From NCBI GenBank assembly GCA_002189035.1, contig NEEC01000022.1:62501-95000 (forward strand): 32,500 nt of DNA, written 5' to 3'. Shown piece by piece: positions 1-13,105 of the stretch. The notes under the pieces are model-generated. The model was not told the DNA's origin. It saw nothing but the letters and a program-made list of their open reading frames with translations, and did not search any database. The DNA is from Utricularia gibba (Eukaryota > Streptophyta > Magnoliopsida > Lamiales > Lentibulariaceae). The first letter of the stretch is position 1, and each line of letters begins with the position of its first letter. Position numbers and translations under genes: made by a program.

Positions 1-103
1 CTATAATACAAAAAAGACTTCACTTATTCTGGTTAATCTAGAACATAAAGTCTAATCCTGGTTCTTGTTGAAATTGGATAAGTGGAAGTTACTTTCTTAT
101 CAT

Positions 104-580
104 TCAATGAGCATCTTGGATTTCATAAAAATTGGGAGCAATATAATCCTTACGTAAAGGCCATCCTATCCAACTTTCAGGCATTAAGATACGTTTCAAG
201 CGCGGATGATTATCATAGGAGATTCCCAACATATCATAAGATTCTCGTTCTTGAAAATCCACGCTTTTCCAAACCCAGAAAACAGAAGGAATTCGAGGAT
301 TCCTTCTTGAGGTAAATACTTTTATGCATACCTCTTCGGGTTGATCTACACCATACTCTATTCTGGTAAGATGATAAACACTAGCTAACAGTCCGCCGGG
401 TGCTACATCATAAGCACATTGGGAGCGTAGATAATTGTAACCATATACATATAAAATAATAGCAATGGAGTGCCAATCCTCAGCCTTTATTTGTAAAGTC
501 TCTATTCCTCGATAATCAAAGCCCAAAGATCTATGAATTATCCCATGCTTGACTAGCCAAGCAGATAAACGACCTTGCAT
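104..580 (-). CDS. ndhJ: NADH dehydrogenase-like (NDH) complex subunit J
   Basis: A 158-residue protein of the usual plant length. It is the 30-kDa (NuoC-like) subunit of the peripheral arm of the thylakoid NDH complex, which takes electrons from ferredoxin for cyclic flow and chlororespiration. The family-typical [10 protein letters not shown] and PLRKDY stretches are present in the C-terminal half. The frame is open 17 codons further upstream (to 631), but the start [13 protein letters not shown] at 580 is the conserved one. It is the last gene of the ndhC-ndhK-ndhJ operon, 132 nt after ndhK. No internal stop or length change is seen. Confidence 0.97.
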   Translation of the reverse strand: MQGRLSAWLVKHGIIHRSLGFDYRGIETLQIKAEDWHSIAIILYVYGYNYLRSQCAYDVAPGGLLASVYHLTRIEYGVDQPEEVCIKVFTSRRNPRIPSVFWVWKSVDFQERESYDMLGISYDNHPRLKRILMPESWIGWPLRKDYIAPNFYEIQDAH

Positions 581-712
581 CTTTTTTATCTCCCGTATTT
601 TGTAGTTATAATATTTCCCATTCGATATCAAATTTCTGAAGGTTCACCCGCTACTTTGTTATTCTGTCTAAAGGAATCCTGCCTAATTTACTAAAATTCA
701 TAATAAGATATT

Positions 713-1432
713 TTATATTCTATTTGATAAAAAGGGTTTCGATCCGGATTCGGAAGTAGATGGGGGTTGATAGAAAAATCTTTGATCATAATTTCCAGTA
801 TTAATACTGTGTCCAAGATAAAACTTGTGATTGGTCGTAAAACACCGATTTGCTTGTTGAGACCTAATTCTAGCTTCATAGATTTCTAGTGAGATTTTCT
901 TCCGAAGTTTTGTTATAGCGTCTATAACTGCTTCCGGTTTAGGGGGACAACCCGGCAAATAGACATCCACAGGGACTAGCTTATCGACCCCCCGAACAGT
1001 ACTATAAGAATCGGTACTGAACATCCCTCCCGTAATTGTGCAGGCTCCCATAGCAATAACATATTTAGGTTCGGGCATTTGCTCATATAATCTCACTAAG
1101 GAGGGGGCCATTTTCATTGTTACCGTTCCGGCTGTTAAAATTAGATCCGCTTGTCTAGGACTCGATCTTGGTATTAGTCCATAGCGATCAAAGTCAAATC
1201 GCGAGCCTATTAGTGAAGCAAATTCAATAAAACAACAACTGGTACCATAGAGAAGTGGCCATAAACTAGAAAGTGTTGACCAATTTGAAAAATCATTTAA
1301 TGTAGTTGCAATAACTGAATTGGCGGCCGTTCGATCAAATAAAGAAAACTTAATGGACTTCATAACTTTTTCAATTTCAATCTTTTTTCCTTTTTTCTTT
1401 TTATTGTCTGAATATTCAAGAGCTAAGACCAT
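713..1432 (-). CDS. ndhK: NDH complex subunit K (Fe-S cluster N2 subunit)
   Basis: A 239-residue NuoB/PSST-type subunit that should hold the [4Fe-4S] cluster N2. The cluster ligands are visible as the Cys pair in GTSCCFIEF (residues 66-67), Cys131 in MGACTITGG and Cys162 in LPGCPP. The start [10 protein letters not shown] at 1432 was chosen because its ATG lies 4 nt upstream of the ndhC stop, the arrangement for which stop-codon-dependent coupled translation was described in tobacco. The frame continues upstream to 1543 inside ndhC, so a longer form cannot be excluded. The C-terminal tail after about residue 200 is the variable part of the family. Confidence 0.95.
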   Translation of the reverse strand: MVLALEYSDNKKKKGKKIEIEKVMKSIKFSLFDRTAANSVIATTLNDFSNWSTLSSLWPLLYGTSCCFIEFASLIGSRFDFDRYGLIPRSSPRQADLILTAGTVTMKMAPSLVRLYEQMPEPKYVIAMGACTITGGMFSTDSYSTVRGVDKLVPVDVYLPGCPPKPEAVIDAITKLRKKISLEIYEARIRSQQANRCFTTNHKFYLGHSINTGNYDQRFFYQPPSTSESGSKPFLSNRI

Positions 1433-1785
1433 TCCAATGCTCCCTTTCGCCATGCATAAACTAAACCCAGAATTAAAATAATCACGAAAATGAAAGCTTC
1501 TAGAAATACGGATACACCCAATATATCGAAACTCATTGCCCATGGATAAAGAAAAACCGCTTCAACATCAAAAACAACAAAAACTAGAGCAAACATATAA
1601 TACCGGATTCGAAATTGTAACCAAGCGTCGCCCATTGGTTCTATACCCGATTCATAACTAGAAAGTTTCTCCGGCCCTTTCCTAATCGGCGCTAAAATCC
1701 CGGAAATTAAAAATGCCAAAATAGGAATAAAACTTGATATTATTAGAAATGCCCAAAAAGTGTTATATTCGTAAATCAAAAACAT
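1423..1785 (-). CDS. ndhC: NDH complex membrane subunit C
   Basis: A 120-residue NuoA-like membrane subunit of the thylakoid NDH complex, of normal length. Three hydrophobic segments are seen (about residues 7-30, 60-80 and 88-110). The conserved block [11 protein letters not shown] lies in the loop after the first, and the protein ends WRKGALEWS. An upstream in-frame ATG at 1857 would add 24 residues, but the conserved start is MFLIYEYN at 1785. It is the first gene of the ndhC-ndhK-ndhJ operon, and its last 10 nt overlap the start of ndhK. Confidence 0.96.
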   Translation of the reverse strand: MFLIYEYNTFWAFLIISSFIPILAFLISGILAPIRKGPEKLSSYESGIEPMGDAWLQFRIRYYMFALVFVVFDVEAVFLYPWAMSFDILGVSVFLEAFIFVIILILGLVYAWRKGALEWS

Positions 1786-2850
1786 AGATGAACTCCTCTG
1801 AACGTGTAAAATAGAATATACCGGATTGGTCGAGTCGAATTGAAGTTGTAAAGTCATCGAGAACCATTTAGTTAAAACAAGAATTCATTTTGACCAAACC
1901 GTCTAGTTTACTTTGATGATTATTGCATGGGATATCTGATTTCAAGATTTATCGACTGGCTTGGCTGTGATCTTCTTTCAAGTCTACTAGTCTACTTAAT
2001 TTCATTTCCTTAGTTAGTATAACTCTAACAGTTACGCTTAGACAAATGTTTTGGTCTAGATGTTTTGGTCTAGAATTTTTTAAAGCGAACAAATAAAATA
2101 GAAATTTTGTGTTTACGAATTGTTTTTCTACAAATTGAATAATTTCGCTTTTTTAGCAATATAATACCGAAGTTTTTTTTTATTAGTGATTTCGAATCGA
2201 AGAAGTATTCAAATGGAAGAGAATTAATAGGTATTTACCTATCCGGATTTGGAATACCTTAGTGTTAGTATATTTCGTTTATTAGAATCTGGGTAGGGTT
2301 TTTTCAATATTGGGAAAACGAATACCATTCACCTTTTTTTCACTAAGTTAACCACTAAGATAATGAAGACAAAACAAATTTGCCATTGTTGACAATGAAA
2401 TTTACCAAGAAACATGTCAAAGCAAAGAGATTCATTTGTCAACAAACTTTAGCTTGTACAAATATATCAGGTTATTTCCGAGATTTAGGTGGCATTATTT
2501 TTCTTTCGTAAATTCATTAAGATTAGTTATACCAAAGAAAAGGAATATTATTCCCGCTTGGTTGGGGGCAGGAAAATTCCTATAGAATTTAACTTCGAAG
2601 ATTAAATTTAAATTAATGACGAAGGGTTGGTTGCTTTATTTATTTACGGTTGGAAAAGGTTCGATTCGATCCCTTGAAAAACATTTTGCTTTCAGTTTTC
2701 TGTTGTTAGTTAAAAAATTCCTTTGAGTAATTTTTTAGTAAAAATTTTGTTTTGTTTATAGGATCAAGCAACCGGTCAAGCCGAAGCTACGCAACAAACA
2801 AGAATCAAGACAGTAAAATTAGACAATTTTTTTTTTAGTTTATAGGGTTC
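1786..2850. other. ndhC-trnV intergenic spacer
   Basis: About 1.06 kb of AT-rich non-coding DNA between the ndhC start and the 3' end of trnV. It should hold the ndhC operon promoter and 5' leader (minus strand), but no promoter box pair stands out. A 14-nt perfect tandem duplication is at 2046-2073. No conserved ORF or RNA gene is seen. Confidence 0.85.
2046..2073. repeat. 14-nt perfect tandem duplication
   Basis: The unit ATGTTTTGGTCTAG occurs at 2046-2059 and is repeated exactly at 2060-2073. Such short head-to-tail duplications are common in plastid spacers and usually arise by replication slippage. They are often polymorphic among relatives. Confidence 0.95.
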
Positions 2851-3475
2851 TAGGGCTATACGGACTCGAACCGTAGACCTTCTCGGTAAAACAGATCAAA
2901 CTTATTATTATCAAAATGATTGAAACTGTTTCAAAGACCCAACATGCATTTTTTTTTGCATTGGGCTCTTTCATTAACTGATAGAAAAATCAGCCAATCT
3001 ACCATCTTTTTTCTTAAAAAAAAAAAATAAGATAAGAAGAGGGTTCCATATGCTCTGATTCATTCTTTAAGATTATGATACAGGAGCATTACCAAAGTGT
3101 TTCAAGGGTGGAACTTTGACGTAGGTCTGCCTCTGGGCTAGATCATTTTCATTTTATGAAATCTCTATCGTTCATAAAATATGAAACTTCATACACCTTA
3201 AAGTTCATAGTACGAAAAGAGGTTTTTTGAGGTCCTTATACCCATTATGTGCCTAGCATTGAGGTACTAGTATTAACCGTATCAATATCTCAAATCAACG
3301 ATGGTATCCGTTTGGGGCACTCAAATCGGACCGAACCATTTGTCATGCTATTGTTCTCTCAAAGTTATGGAGTAAGACATCGATTGCTCAATAAGCCCTT
3401 TTTCTGAAATGGATTCCCCTGAAAAACATCGGCGCGCGTGTAAACGAGGTGCTCTACCAACTGAGCTATAGCCCT
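2851..3475 (-). tRNA. trnV-UAC: tRNA-Val(UAC), split by a group II intron
   Basis: The 5' exon (3475 down to 3438, 38 nt) and 3' exon (2885 down to 2851, 35 nt) join into a 73-nt tRNA. The acceptor stem AGGGCTA pairs with TAGCCCT, the D arm contains CTCAGTTGGTAGAG, the anticodon loop is TTTACAC with anticodon UAC, and the T arm contains GGTTCGAGTCC. The discriminator is A. The exon break lies in the anticodon arm, directly 3' of the loop, as in other land plants. The tRNA reads valine GUN codons. It lies upstream of ndhC on the same strand. Confidence 0.96.
2886..3437 (-). other. Group II intron of trnV-UAC
   Basis: A 552-nt intron with no maturase ORF; splicing presumably needs the trnK-encoded MatK and nuclear factors, as known for this group IIA intron. 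A domain V-like hairpin lies near the 3' end (about 2934-2968, beginning GAGCCCAATGC on the minus strand). The intron ends in AC at its 3' side. Its first five bases read GCGCG instead of the GTGYG seen at the other introns here. Confidence 0.88.
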
Positions 3476-3675
3476 TAGTGTTTGTTCATGCTTGTAATGT
3501 CTATGTTATCATGGATTTCGTTTCTTGTCAAGATGAATATTCGAGAATCCAACATCATCCATTTTGGATTTGGAATAGTATTGGTTAGATTATTATTGCT
3601 TAGAAGCAATATGATATTTATAATCCATGGATGGTAGGGGATCCTTTTATTTGGGTGTCTTTGGGTACATAAGTG

Positions 3676-3748
3676 ACCTACTTAACTCAGTGGTTAGAGT
3701 ATTGCTTTCATACGGCGGGAGTCATTGGTTCAAATCCAATAGTAGGTA
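3676..3748 (+). tRNA. trnM-CAU: Elongator tRNA-Met(CAU)
   Basis: A 73-nt intronless tRNA. The acceptor stem ACCTACT pairs with AGTAGGT, the D arm contains CTCAGTGGTTAGAG, the anticodon loop TTTCATA carries CAU, and the T arm contains TGGTTCAAATCCA; the 3' base is A. The sequence and the position between trnV and atpE identify it as the elongator methionine tRNA, not trnfM or the modified isoleucine tRNA, which also have CAU. Confidence 0.96.
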
Positions 3749-3950
3749 TAACTTATTAGATACCCGAGTCAATGGTATTTAATAAGTTTTTTCACACTTC
3801 TTTTTTTTTATTGCTTTTTTATTTCGTTGTTGAGTTGTATCAGAATTCGATTCTGCTTGATTGGATTCTTCCGAGTGAATCCAATCAAAATAGGGTTTGG
3901 TTTTGAAACAGAACTTTTTTTGATGACTCGAAAGCACTAGCGATAACGAG

Positions 3951-5866
<1,916 letters not shown>

Positions 5867-6320
5867 TCAAGTTTTTTTAATTATCAAATTCAAACTAAAT
5901 GTCCACTAGCACACTAATCAATTAATTCACTAAACTAATAAATGGGAGTTAGCACCCGATTTTGTTCGTGCCATCCAATTGAATCCAACTCAATTGTTTA
6001 CTTACTCAATTTCAATTAGTCAATTCAACCAAGCTATTTTGAAAATTTCAAGGGGATGAAAGGATTCTGAGAAAGTTTTGCATTTGTCTATCATTATAGA
6101 CAATCTGATCTATCTTCTCAAAAATATTCTATGGAATTCGAACCCAAACTCTATTTCCATTACGTTTCCATTACCATTTATTGTTTTGATCTTATTGGCT
6201 GTTCTTATTTTTTTTGTATTTGGGCAGATTTATTTACGCTTGTAGTCTATTCTATTCGTTTTTATACTGTTTTATTTCGAGAATTTTAGAGACGAATTCC
6301 GTCTATTTTCACATATAGGA

Positions 6321-6349
6321 TTTACATATACAACATATACCTCTGTCAA
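6321..6349 (-). promoter_or_regulatory. Probable distal atpB promoter
   Basis: A perfect -35 box TTGACA reads on the minus strand at 6349-6344. AT-rich -10 candidates (TATGTA or TGTAAA) follow 15-17 nt downstream. The site lies about 500 nt upstream of the atpB start, similar to a distal bacterial-type atpB promoter known in tobacco. The exact -10 box is uncertain. Confidence 0.45.
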
Positions 6350-6422
6350 GAGGGAATTTCTTATAAATTAGGTTAGGTATGGTATTTCGATTGCAAAAAA
6401 AGGGTCAAAAAGAAAAGTGGGG

Positions 6423-6452
6423 TTGCGCTATAGATATGAAAGAGTATACAAT
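6423..6452 (+). promoter_or_regulatory. rbcL promoter (plastid-encoded polymerase type)
   Basis: The boxes TTGCGC (6423-6428) and TACAAT (6447-6452) are separated by 18 nt. This is the classical sigma70-like rbcL promoter of angiosperms. Transcription should begin near 6458-6460, giving a leader of about 175 nt, in line with the known long rbcL 5' UTR. Confidence 0.8.
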
Positions 6453-6607
6453 AATGATGTAGTTGATAAATCACGTGGTCTAATAATCAAATATGCTTAT
6501 TAGTTGATAATATTAGTTGGTAGGTTTGGGAAAGGTTCCTGTCAAAAGTTTTATTAACGCATAATTCAGTAGTGTCGAGTAGACCTTGTTGTTGTCAGAA
6601 TTCTTAA

Positions 6608-8065
<1,458 letters not shown>

Positions 8066-8819
8066 GATAGCAAGTAATTACTCTCCGTTCTGAATTGCAA
8101 ATCGCAATTCTACTCGGCCCAATCTTGAATTCAAGATTGGGCCGAGTAGGAAGATTCTATTGCATATATTTTGTATAAAGATAAATACATATATAAATAT
8201 ATATAATACAAATACATTTTTTGTATTGTATTGCATTGCTAGATTTGAAATATCAAATCTAAGAAAAAAATTTCTCTTGGTGTCTTGGATCCACAATTAA
8301 ACCCACGGATCCTTAGGAGTAGTAGATTATTTCTATATCCTGTAGTTTTCCTGAATCAAGCGAACTATCACAAATCTTTCGCCCCATCTGGTACTCTCTA
8401 TTGTCTTTTTCGTTCCGTGGTGGAATCGAATCCTCATTTATTCCTTGTTATTAGTTAGTTATTAGACGAGATTTTGCGAAAAAATTATTTTTCGGAGAGA
8501 ACAAAGATTTCTTTTTTTATCTGAAGACATAGTAAAAATTCTTTTTTATCCTTCTATTTGAGTTCGAAATAGAAGTAACTCTGTCCTGTTCATATTAGAG
8601 TGAAGTCTTACTTGCGGATTCCTACTAAAGATAATACTTTTTTTTTTTTCAAACTTCTTATTCCTTCTTATTCGTAGTGATGGAATTATGGAATTTCTAT
8701 GTTTTGTTCGCTCGTAAACGAAATAAGATATTCAAATATAAATAGAACTAAAGAATTGTGGGTCAAATGACTATTCATCATTGTATTCTTAATAGGAAAA
8801 TAGGAGGCAAGAAAACTGT
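8066..8819. other. rbcL-accD spacer
   Basis: About 750 nt without a gene. It holds the rbcL 3' palindrome (8110-8149), an AT dinucleotide-rich tract (about 8165-8235) and a second small hairpin (stem AGATTTGA/TCAAATCT, 8241-8260). The accD leader ends with AGGAGG at 8802-8807, 12 nt before the accD ATG. No clear accD promoter was recognised. Confidence 0.85.
8110..8149 (+). terminator. rbcL 3' stem-loop (perfect palindrome)
   Basis: The 40 nt form a perfect palindrome, two 20-nt arms with no spacer centred at 8129/8130, starting 44 nt after the rbcL stop. In plastids such hairpins act mostly as 3' processing and stability elements, not as efficient terminators. In RNA the central GAATTC would form the loop. 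Confidence 0.85.
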
Positions 8820-10291
8820 ATGGAAAGATGGTGGTTCAATTTACTGGTCTTGAAGAAGGAGTTAGAACAAAAGTATGGAATAAATAAATCAACAGGTCCT
8901 ATTGAAAATACTAGTGAGAATGAAGATGCAAATAGAAAGGGTAAGGCTCAAAATATTCATAGGCGGAGAGATCGTGAAAATGATAGTTACAGTAATGTCG
9001 ATCATTTCTTTAGTGTCAACAAGGATACTCGTAATTTCTTTTTTGATGAGACTTTTTTAGTTAGGGATAGTAATGGGAATAGTTATTTTATCTATTTTGA
9101 TCTTCAAAATAATATTTTGGAAATTGACAACGATCATCCTTTTCTGAGTGAACTAGAAAATTCTTTGTGGGGTTTTCGCATATATAGTTATATGAATAAT
9201 CGATCTCCTACTCAAAATTATTTCTACAATCGTTACAATTACATGTATGATACTGAATCTAGTTGGCGTAATTACATTACTAGTTGCATTGACAATTATC
9301 TTAAGTCTCAAATCTCTATTGATACTTCCAGTAGTAGTAAGAGTTACATTTCTAGCTTGTTTTCTGATAAACGTAGAACTAGTAATGACGGGGGGGATCC
9401 TCTATACGAACTCGCTCAAAGAGTAGTGATTTAACTCTAAGAGAAAGAGCTAACGATCTCAATACAACTCAAAAATACAGGCATTTGTGGATTCAATGCG
9501 AAAATTGTTATGGATTAAATTATAAGAAATTTTTGAACTCAAAAATGAATATTTGTGAACAATGCGGATATCATTTGAAAATGAGCAGTTCAGAAAGAAT
9601 CGAAGTTTCGATTGACGCTGGCACTTGGGATCCTATGGATGAAGACATGGTCTCTCGGGATCCCATTGGATTTTTTTCAGAAGAGGATCCTTATAAAAAT
9701 TATATGGATTCTTATCAAAGAAAGACAGGATTGACAGAGGCTGTTCAAACAGGCGTGGGTCAACTAAATGGTATTCCGGTAGCGATCGGGATTATGGATT
9801 TTCAATTTTTGGGGGGTAGTATGGGATCCGTAGTCGGGGAAAAAATAACCCGCTTGATTGAGTACGCTACCAATCAATTTATACCTCTTATTATAGTGTG
9901 CGCTTCGGGGGGTGCGCGCATGCAAGAAGGAAGTTTAAGCTTGATGCAAATGGCTAAAATATCGTCTTCCTTACATGATTATCAATCAAATAAAAAGTTA
10001 TTTTATGTAACAATCCTTACGTCTCCTACTACGGGTGGAGTAACAGCAAGTTTTGGTATGTTGGGAGATATCATTATTGCCGAACCCAATTCCTACATTG
10101 CATTTGCGGGTAAAAGAGTAATTGAACAAACATTAAATAAAACAGTACCTGAAGGTTTACAAGCGTCTGAATATTTATTCCATAAGGGCTTATTTGACCT
10201 AATCGTACCCCGTAATCTTTTAAAAAGTGTTTTGGGTGAGTTATTTAAACTTCACGGCTTCTTTCCTTTGAATTCCAATTCAATGAAGTAG
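8820..10291 (+). CDS. accD: Acetyl-CoA carboxylase carboxyltransferase beta subunit, interrupted by a frameshift
   Basis: This is the beta-carboxyltransferase subunit of the heteromeric plastid acetyl-CoA carboxylase, the committed step of fatty acid synthesis. The gene is in two frames. Frame A (8820-9434) encodes 204 residues: a plant-specific N-terminal region beginning MERWWFN. Frame B is open from 9389 to 10291 and holds the zinc finger CENC...CEQC (from about 9497), [20 protein letters not shown] and the glycine-rich [16 protein letters not shown] catalytic core. Conserved linker residues (SDLTLRER, about 9425) already lie in frame B, placing the shift at or near the run of seven G at 9390-9396. 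One more G, or two fewer, would give one frame of about 490 residues, near the usual plant length. Frame B has no ATG before 9545, inside the zinc finger. The cause may be a sequencing error, a recent mutation or an expressed slippage site. Confidence 0.92.
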
Positions 10292-10730
10292 ATCACACTA
10301 AGACTAAGAAAAATGATTTCTAGCAAACAAAAAAGTAGTTAGCTTATAAGAAATCTAAAATGAAAAAAGAATGATATTTTTTTGTGTCACCTAAGATTGA
10401 ATTGTAGAACGAATCGAAAGTTGAAGATAACTCTTTCTTTATTAAATTATAAGACAAGAACAAAGCATAAAGAAATCAAGAAAAAGACTCAAGTTTATTC
10501 TCATACGTATCTTTCATGTAGAGAGATGGATAAACCCATTTTTGGGGTTCGACATTCGTCCTACTTATTCTATATACTTATTTCAACTATATAGATACTG
10601 AAATTTATAGATATTTAAATATCTAATATGTAATAATATTAATTCTAATTAGTAATAATTAGTATAATTATAAAAATAAAATATTTTCTAAAAATAATAG
10701 GTACAAATAGCAAATCGAGGTACCGATTTT
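10292..10730. other. accD-psaI spacer
   Basis: A non-coding stretch of 439 nt, extremely AT-rich towards psaI. It includes a 16-nt perfect palindrome at 10609-10624 (AGATATTTAAATATCT) and ATTAGTA-type repeats after it. No functional element is recognised with confidence. Confidence 0.8.
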
Positions 10731-10841
10731 ATGACAACTTTCAACCTTCCCCCTATTTTTGTGCCTTTCGTCGGCCTAGTATTTCCGGCAATTGCGATGG
10801 CTTCTTTATTTCTTTATGTTCAAAAAAACAAAATTATTTAG
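10731..10841 (+). CDS. psaI: Photosystem I subunit VIII
   Basis: A 36-residue protein, the usual length for this subunit. It has a single transmembrane helix (about residues 9-28, [20 protein letters not shown]) and a short basic C-terminus VQKNKII. PsaI sits at the PsaL side of photosystem I and helps stabilise PsaL. It lies between accD and ycf4 in the usual accD-psaI-ycf4-cemA-petA order. Confidence 0.96.
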   Translation: MTTFNLPPIFVPFVGLVFPAIAMASLFLYVQKNKII

Positions 10842-11287
10842 AGCAGGGAAGCTACAATCTCAGCCGCGTTTTTGAAACTTAGACTTGTAGCCTAACACAT
10901 ATATTTCAGTAAATATGATTTACCCTTAATTTTCGCGGAACATAAAAGAAAAAGTTCTTAGACCCGCATAAAATGATCCATTGGTAAATGAATTCTAACT
11001 AGTTTCAATCAGATCAGGATCAAGATCAGGGTCGGTGAGTGTGGATGTAAAATTAGTGGATATATCCATATAGATATTGGAATCATATAAAGGGTACGTT
11101 ATTATTTTAGATCTAAGCAATTTGATGAATTATTCCCAAAGGTTCACATCAAACTAGTGCTAGTTAACATTAAACTAGTACTAGTTGATGAGAGTTCAAC
11201 TAGGAACCAAAACAAAAATAAACAAAGTAAAAATTATTATCATTTGTGATAGTCTCTCAATTCCAATAAAATGCAATCGGATCAAGT
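10842..11287. other. psaI-ycf4 spacer
   Basis: A non-coding stretch of 446 nt. The only clear structure is an imperfect inverted repeat rich in ACTAGT at 11147-11190. The genes on both sides are probably cotranscribed. Confidence 0.8.
11147..11190. repeat. Imperfect inverted/direct ACTAGT repeat
   Basis: The segment begins CATCAAACTAG and ends CTAGTTGATG. The arms pair with one bulge and one mismatch, and AAACTAGT is also repeated directly (11151 and 11172). It may fold as a hairpin in the psaI-ycf4 transcript; no known function. Confidence 0.7.
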
Positions 11288-11842
11288 ATGATTTGTCGAT
11301 CAGAACATATATGGATAGAACTTATAACGGGGTCTCGAAAATTAAGTAATTTTTGCTGGGCTCTTATCATTTTTTTAGGTTCATTAGGATTCGTATTGGT
11401 TGGTATTTCCAGTTATCTTGGTAGAAATTTGATATCGTTTGTTCCGTCTCAGCAGATCTTTTTTTTCCCACAAGGGATCATTATGTCTTTCTACGGGATC
11501 GCGGGTCTCTTTATTAGTTCCTATTTGTGGTGCACAATCTACTGGAATGTAGGTAGTGGCTATGATCGATTCGATAGAAAGGAAGGACTTGTGTGTATTT
11601 TTCGTTGGGGATTTCCTGGAAAAAATCGTCGCATATTCCTCCGATTCTTTATAAAAGATATTCAATCCGTTAGAATAGAAATTAAAGAGGGTATTTATGC
11701 TCGTCGTATCCTTTATATGGGCATCAAAGGCAGGGAGGCTATTCCGCTGACCCGTACTGATGATAATTTGACTACCCGAGAAATTGAACAAAAGGCCGCG
11801 GAATTGGCCTATTTCTTGCGCGTACCCATTGAAGTCTTTTAA
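11288..11842 (+). CDS. ycf4: Photosystem I assembly protein Ycf4
   Basis: A 184-residue protein of standard length. It is a thylakoid membrane scaffold that helps newly made photosystem I subunits assemble. Two N-terminal transmembrane helices are seen (about residues 20-42 and 60-85), followed by a hydrophilic stromal domain with the conserved [15 protein letters not shown] block and the C-terminus [13 protein letters not shown]. The gene is intact, unlike in some legume lineages where it evolves fast or is lost. Confidence 0.96.
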   Translation: MICRSEHIWIELITGSRKLSNFCWALIIFLGSLGFVLVGISSYLGRNLISFVPSQQIFFFPQGIIMSFYGIAGLFISSYLWCTIYWNVGSGYDRFDRKEGLVCIFRWGFPGKNRRIFLRFFIKDIQSVRIEIKEGIYARRILYMGIKGREAIPLTRTDDNLTTREIEQKAAELAYFLRVPIEVF

Positions 11843-12197
11843 GAAAAGGAAAAGTAGCTTGCGTTGGCAGCGGGGGTTAAAAGATAGAAGAATCGTGTTT
11901 TTTTCGATAATAGAAGTTTAATTAGAAGGTCCAAAGTCGCCGTATATGGAATAAACATAAAATCCCTTTTGTGGTTTTTTATGCGTATACAAATCTATGC
12001 AACTCAATTGAAACAAGTAAGAGATTGAACCGAGTCGTTCAATTCATCTTATATATTAAACAAAAAAAATTAGAAAGAAAAAATGGTTCTTTTTTTTTAT
12101 AGGTTTGATATCTTGTCTAGAACTCATTTTGAAAGAACTATTCGATCACATAGAGTCGACAAACGAAGCAGGTTAATTCAAAATTAACAGGTTAAAA
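11843..12197. other. ycf4-cemA spacer
   Basis: A short non-coding stretch (355 nt), AT-rich with a T9 run near 12090. No promoter, hairpin or ORF is convincing. It probably lies within the accD-psaI-ycf4-cemA-petA cotranscript. Confidence 0.75.
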
Positions 12198-12887
12198 ATG
12201 GCAAAAAAGAAAGCATTCACTACTCTTTTCTATCTTGCATCTATAGTATTTTTGCCCTGGTGGTTTTCTCTTTCATTTACTAAAAGTATGGAATCCTGGG
12301 TTACTAATTGGTCCAATAGGGGGAAATCAGAAATATTCTTGAATGATATTCAAGAAAAAATTATTCTAGAAAAGTTCATAGACTTAGAGCAAATCCTCTT
12401 CTTGGATCAAATCATCAAGGAATCCTCGGAGACAGATCTAGAAGAGTTTCCTATAGAAATCCACAAAGAAACGATACAATTAATCAAGATATACAATGAG
12501 GATCTTATCCATATGATTTTGCACTTCTCGACCAATCTAATCTGTTTTATTATTCTAATCGGTTATTCTATTTTAGGTAATAACGAACTTGTTCTTATTA
12601 ATTCTTGGGTTCAGGAATTCCTATATAACTTAAGTGATACAGTAAAAGCTTTTTCGATTCTTTTAGTAACCGATTTATGTATCGGATTTCATTCACCCCA
12701 TGGGTGGGAACTGATGATTGGTTATGTCTACAAAGATTTTGGATTTGGCAATAATGATCAAATAGTATCTGGTCTTGTTTCCACCTTTCCAGTTATCCTC
12801 GATACTTTTTTTAAATATTGGATTTTCCGTTATTTAAATCGTCTATCTCCATCACTTGTAGTTATTTATCATGCAATGAATGATTGA
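12198..12887 (+). CDS. cemA: Envelope membrane protein CemA (Ycf10)
   Basis: A 229-residue inner-envelope protein of normal length, linked in algae to proton extrusion and inorganic carbon uptake. The start MAKKKAF is the conserved one. Hydrophobic segments occur near the N-terminus (about residues 8-25), in the middle (about 108-128) and near the C-terminus. The conserved block [16 protein letters not shown] and the C-terminus [13 protein letters not shown] are present. It lies directly upstream of petA. Confidence 0.96.
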   Translation: MAKKKAFTTLFYLASIVFLPWWFSLSFTKSMESWVTNWSNRGKSEIFLNDIQEKIILEKFIDLEQILFLDQIIKESSETDLEEFPIEIHKETIQLIKIYNEDLIHMILHFSTNLICFIILIGYSILGNNELVLINSWVQEFLYNLSDTVKAFSILLVTDLCIGFHSPHGWELMIGYVYKDFGFGNNDQIVSGLVSTFPVILDTFFKYWIFRYLNRLSPSLVVIYHAMND

Positions 12888-13105
12888 TATTGATAAATGA
12901 TCTACCTTAATCTAATCAATTCTAATGTTTCTTACTATCTAGTTCTATATTATATAAGCATTACAAAGTTTCTATACGGGGATTTTCTCCTATAGTAGTC
13001 CATTTCCATTAAAAGGATTCCATTAAATAGCAGAATCGTGGATAGGGAACTATACTAGCGACCTACTCAATTTATTGTAGAAATTTTCGGATCAATGATT
13101 AGACC

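Noticed and set aside
82-315. 77-codon plus-strand open frame
   Set aside because: It lies almost wholly opposite ndhJ and is a shadow of that gene.
3676-3748. Could the CAU tRNA be initiator trnfM or trnI-CAU?
   Set aside because: Its sequence and the location between trnV-UAC and atpE match elongator trnM; trnfM and trnI-CAU have different acceptor stems and positions.
10382-10594. 70-codon ORF in the accD-psaI spacer
   Set aside because: No initiation signal, composition like surrounding AT-rich spacer, no recognisable domain.
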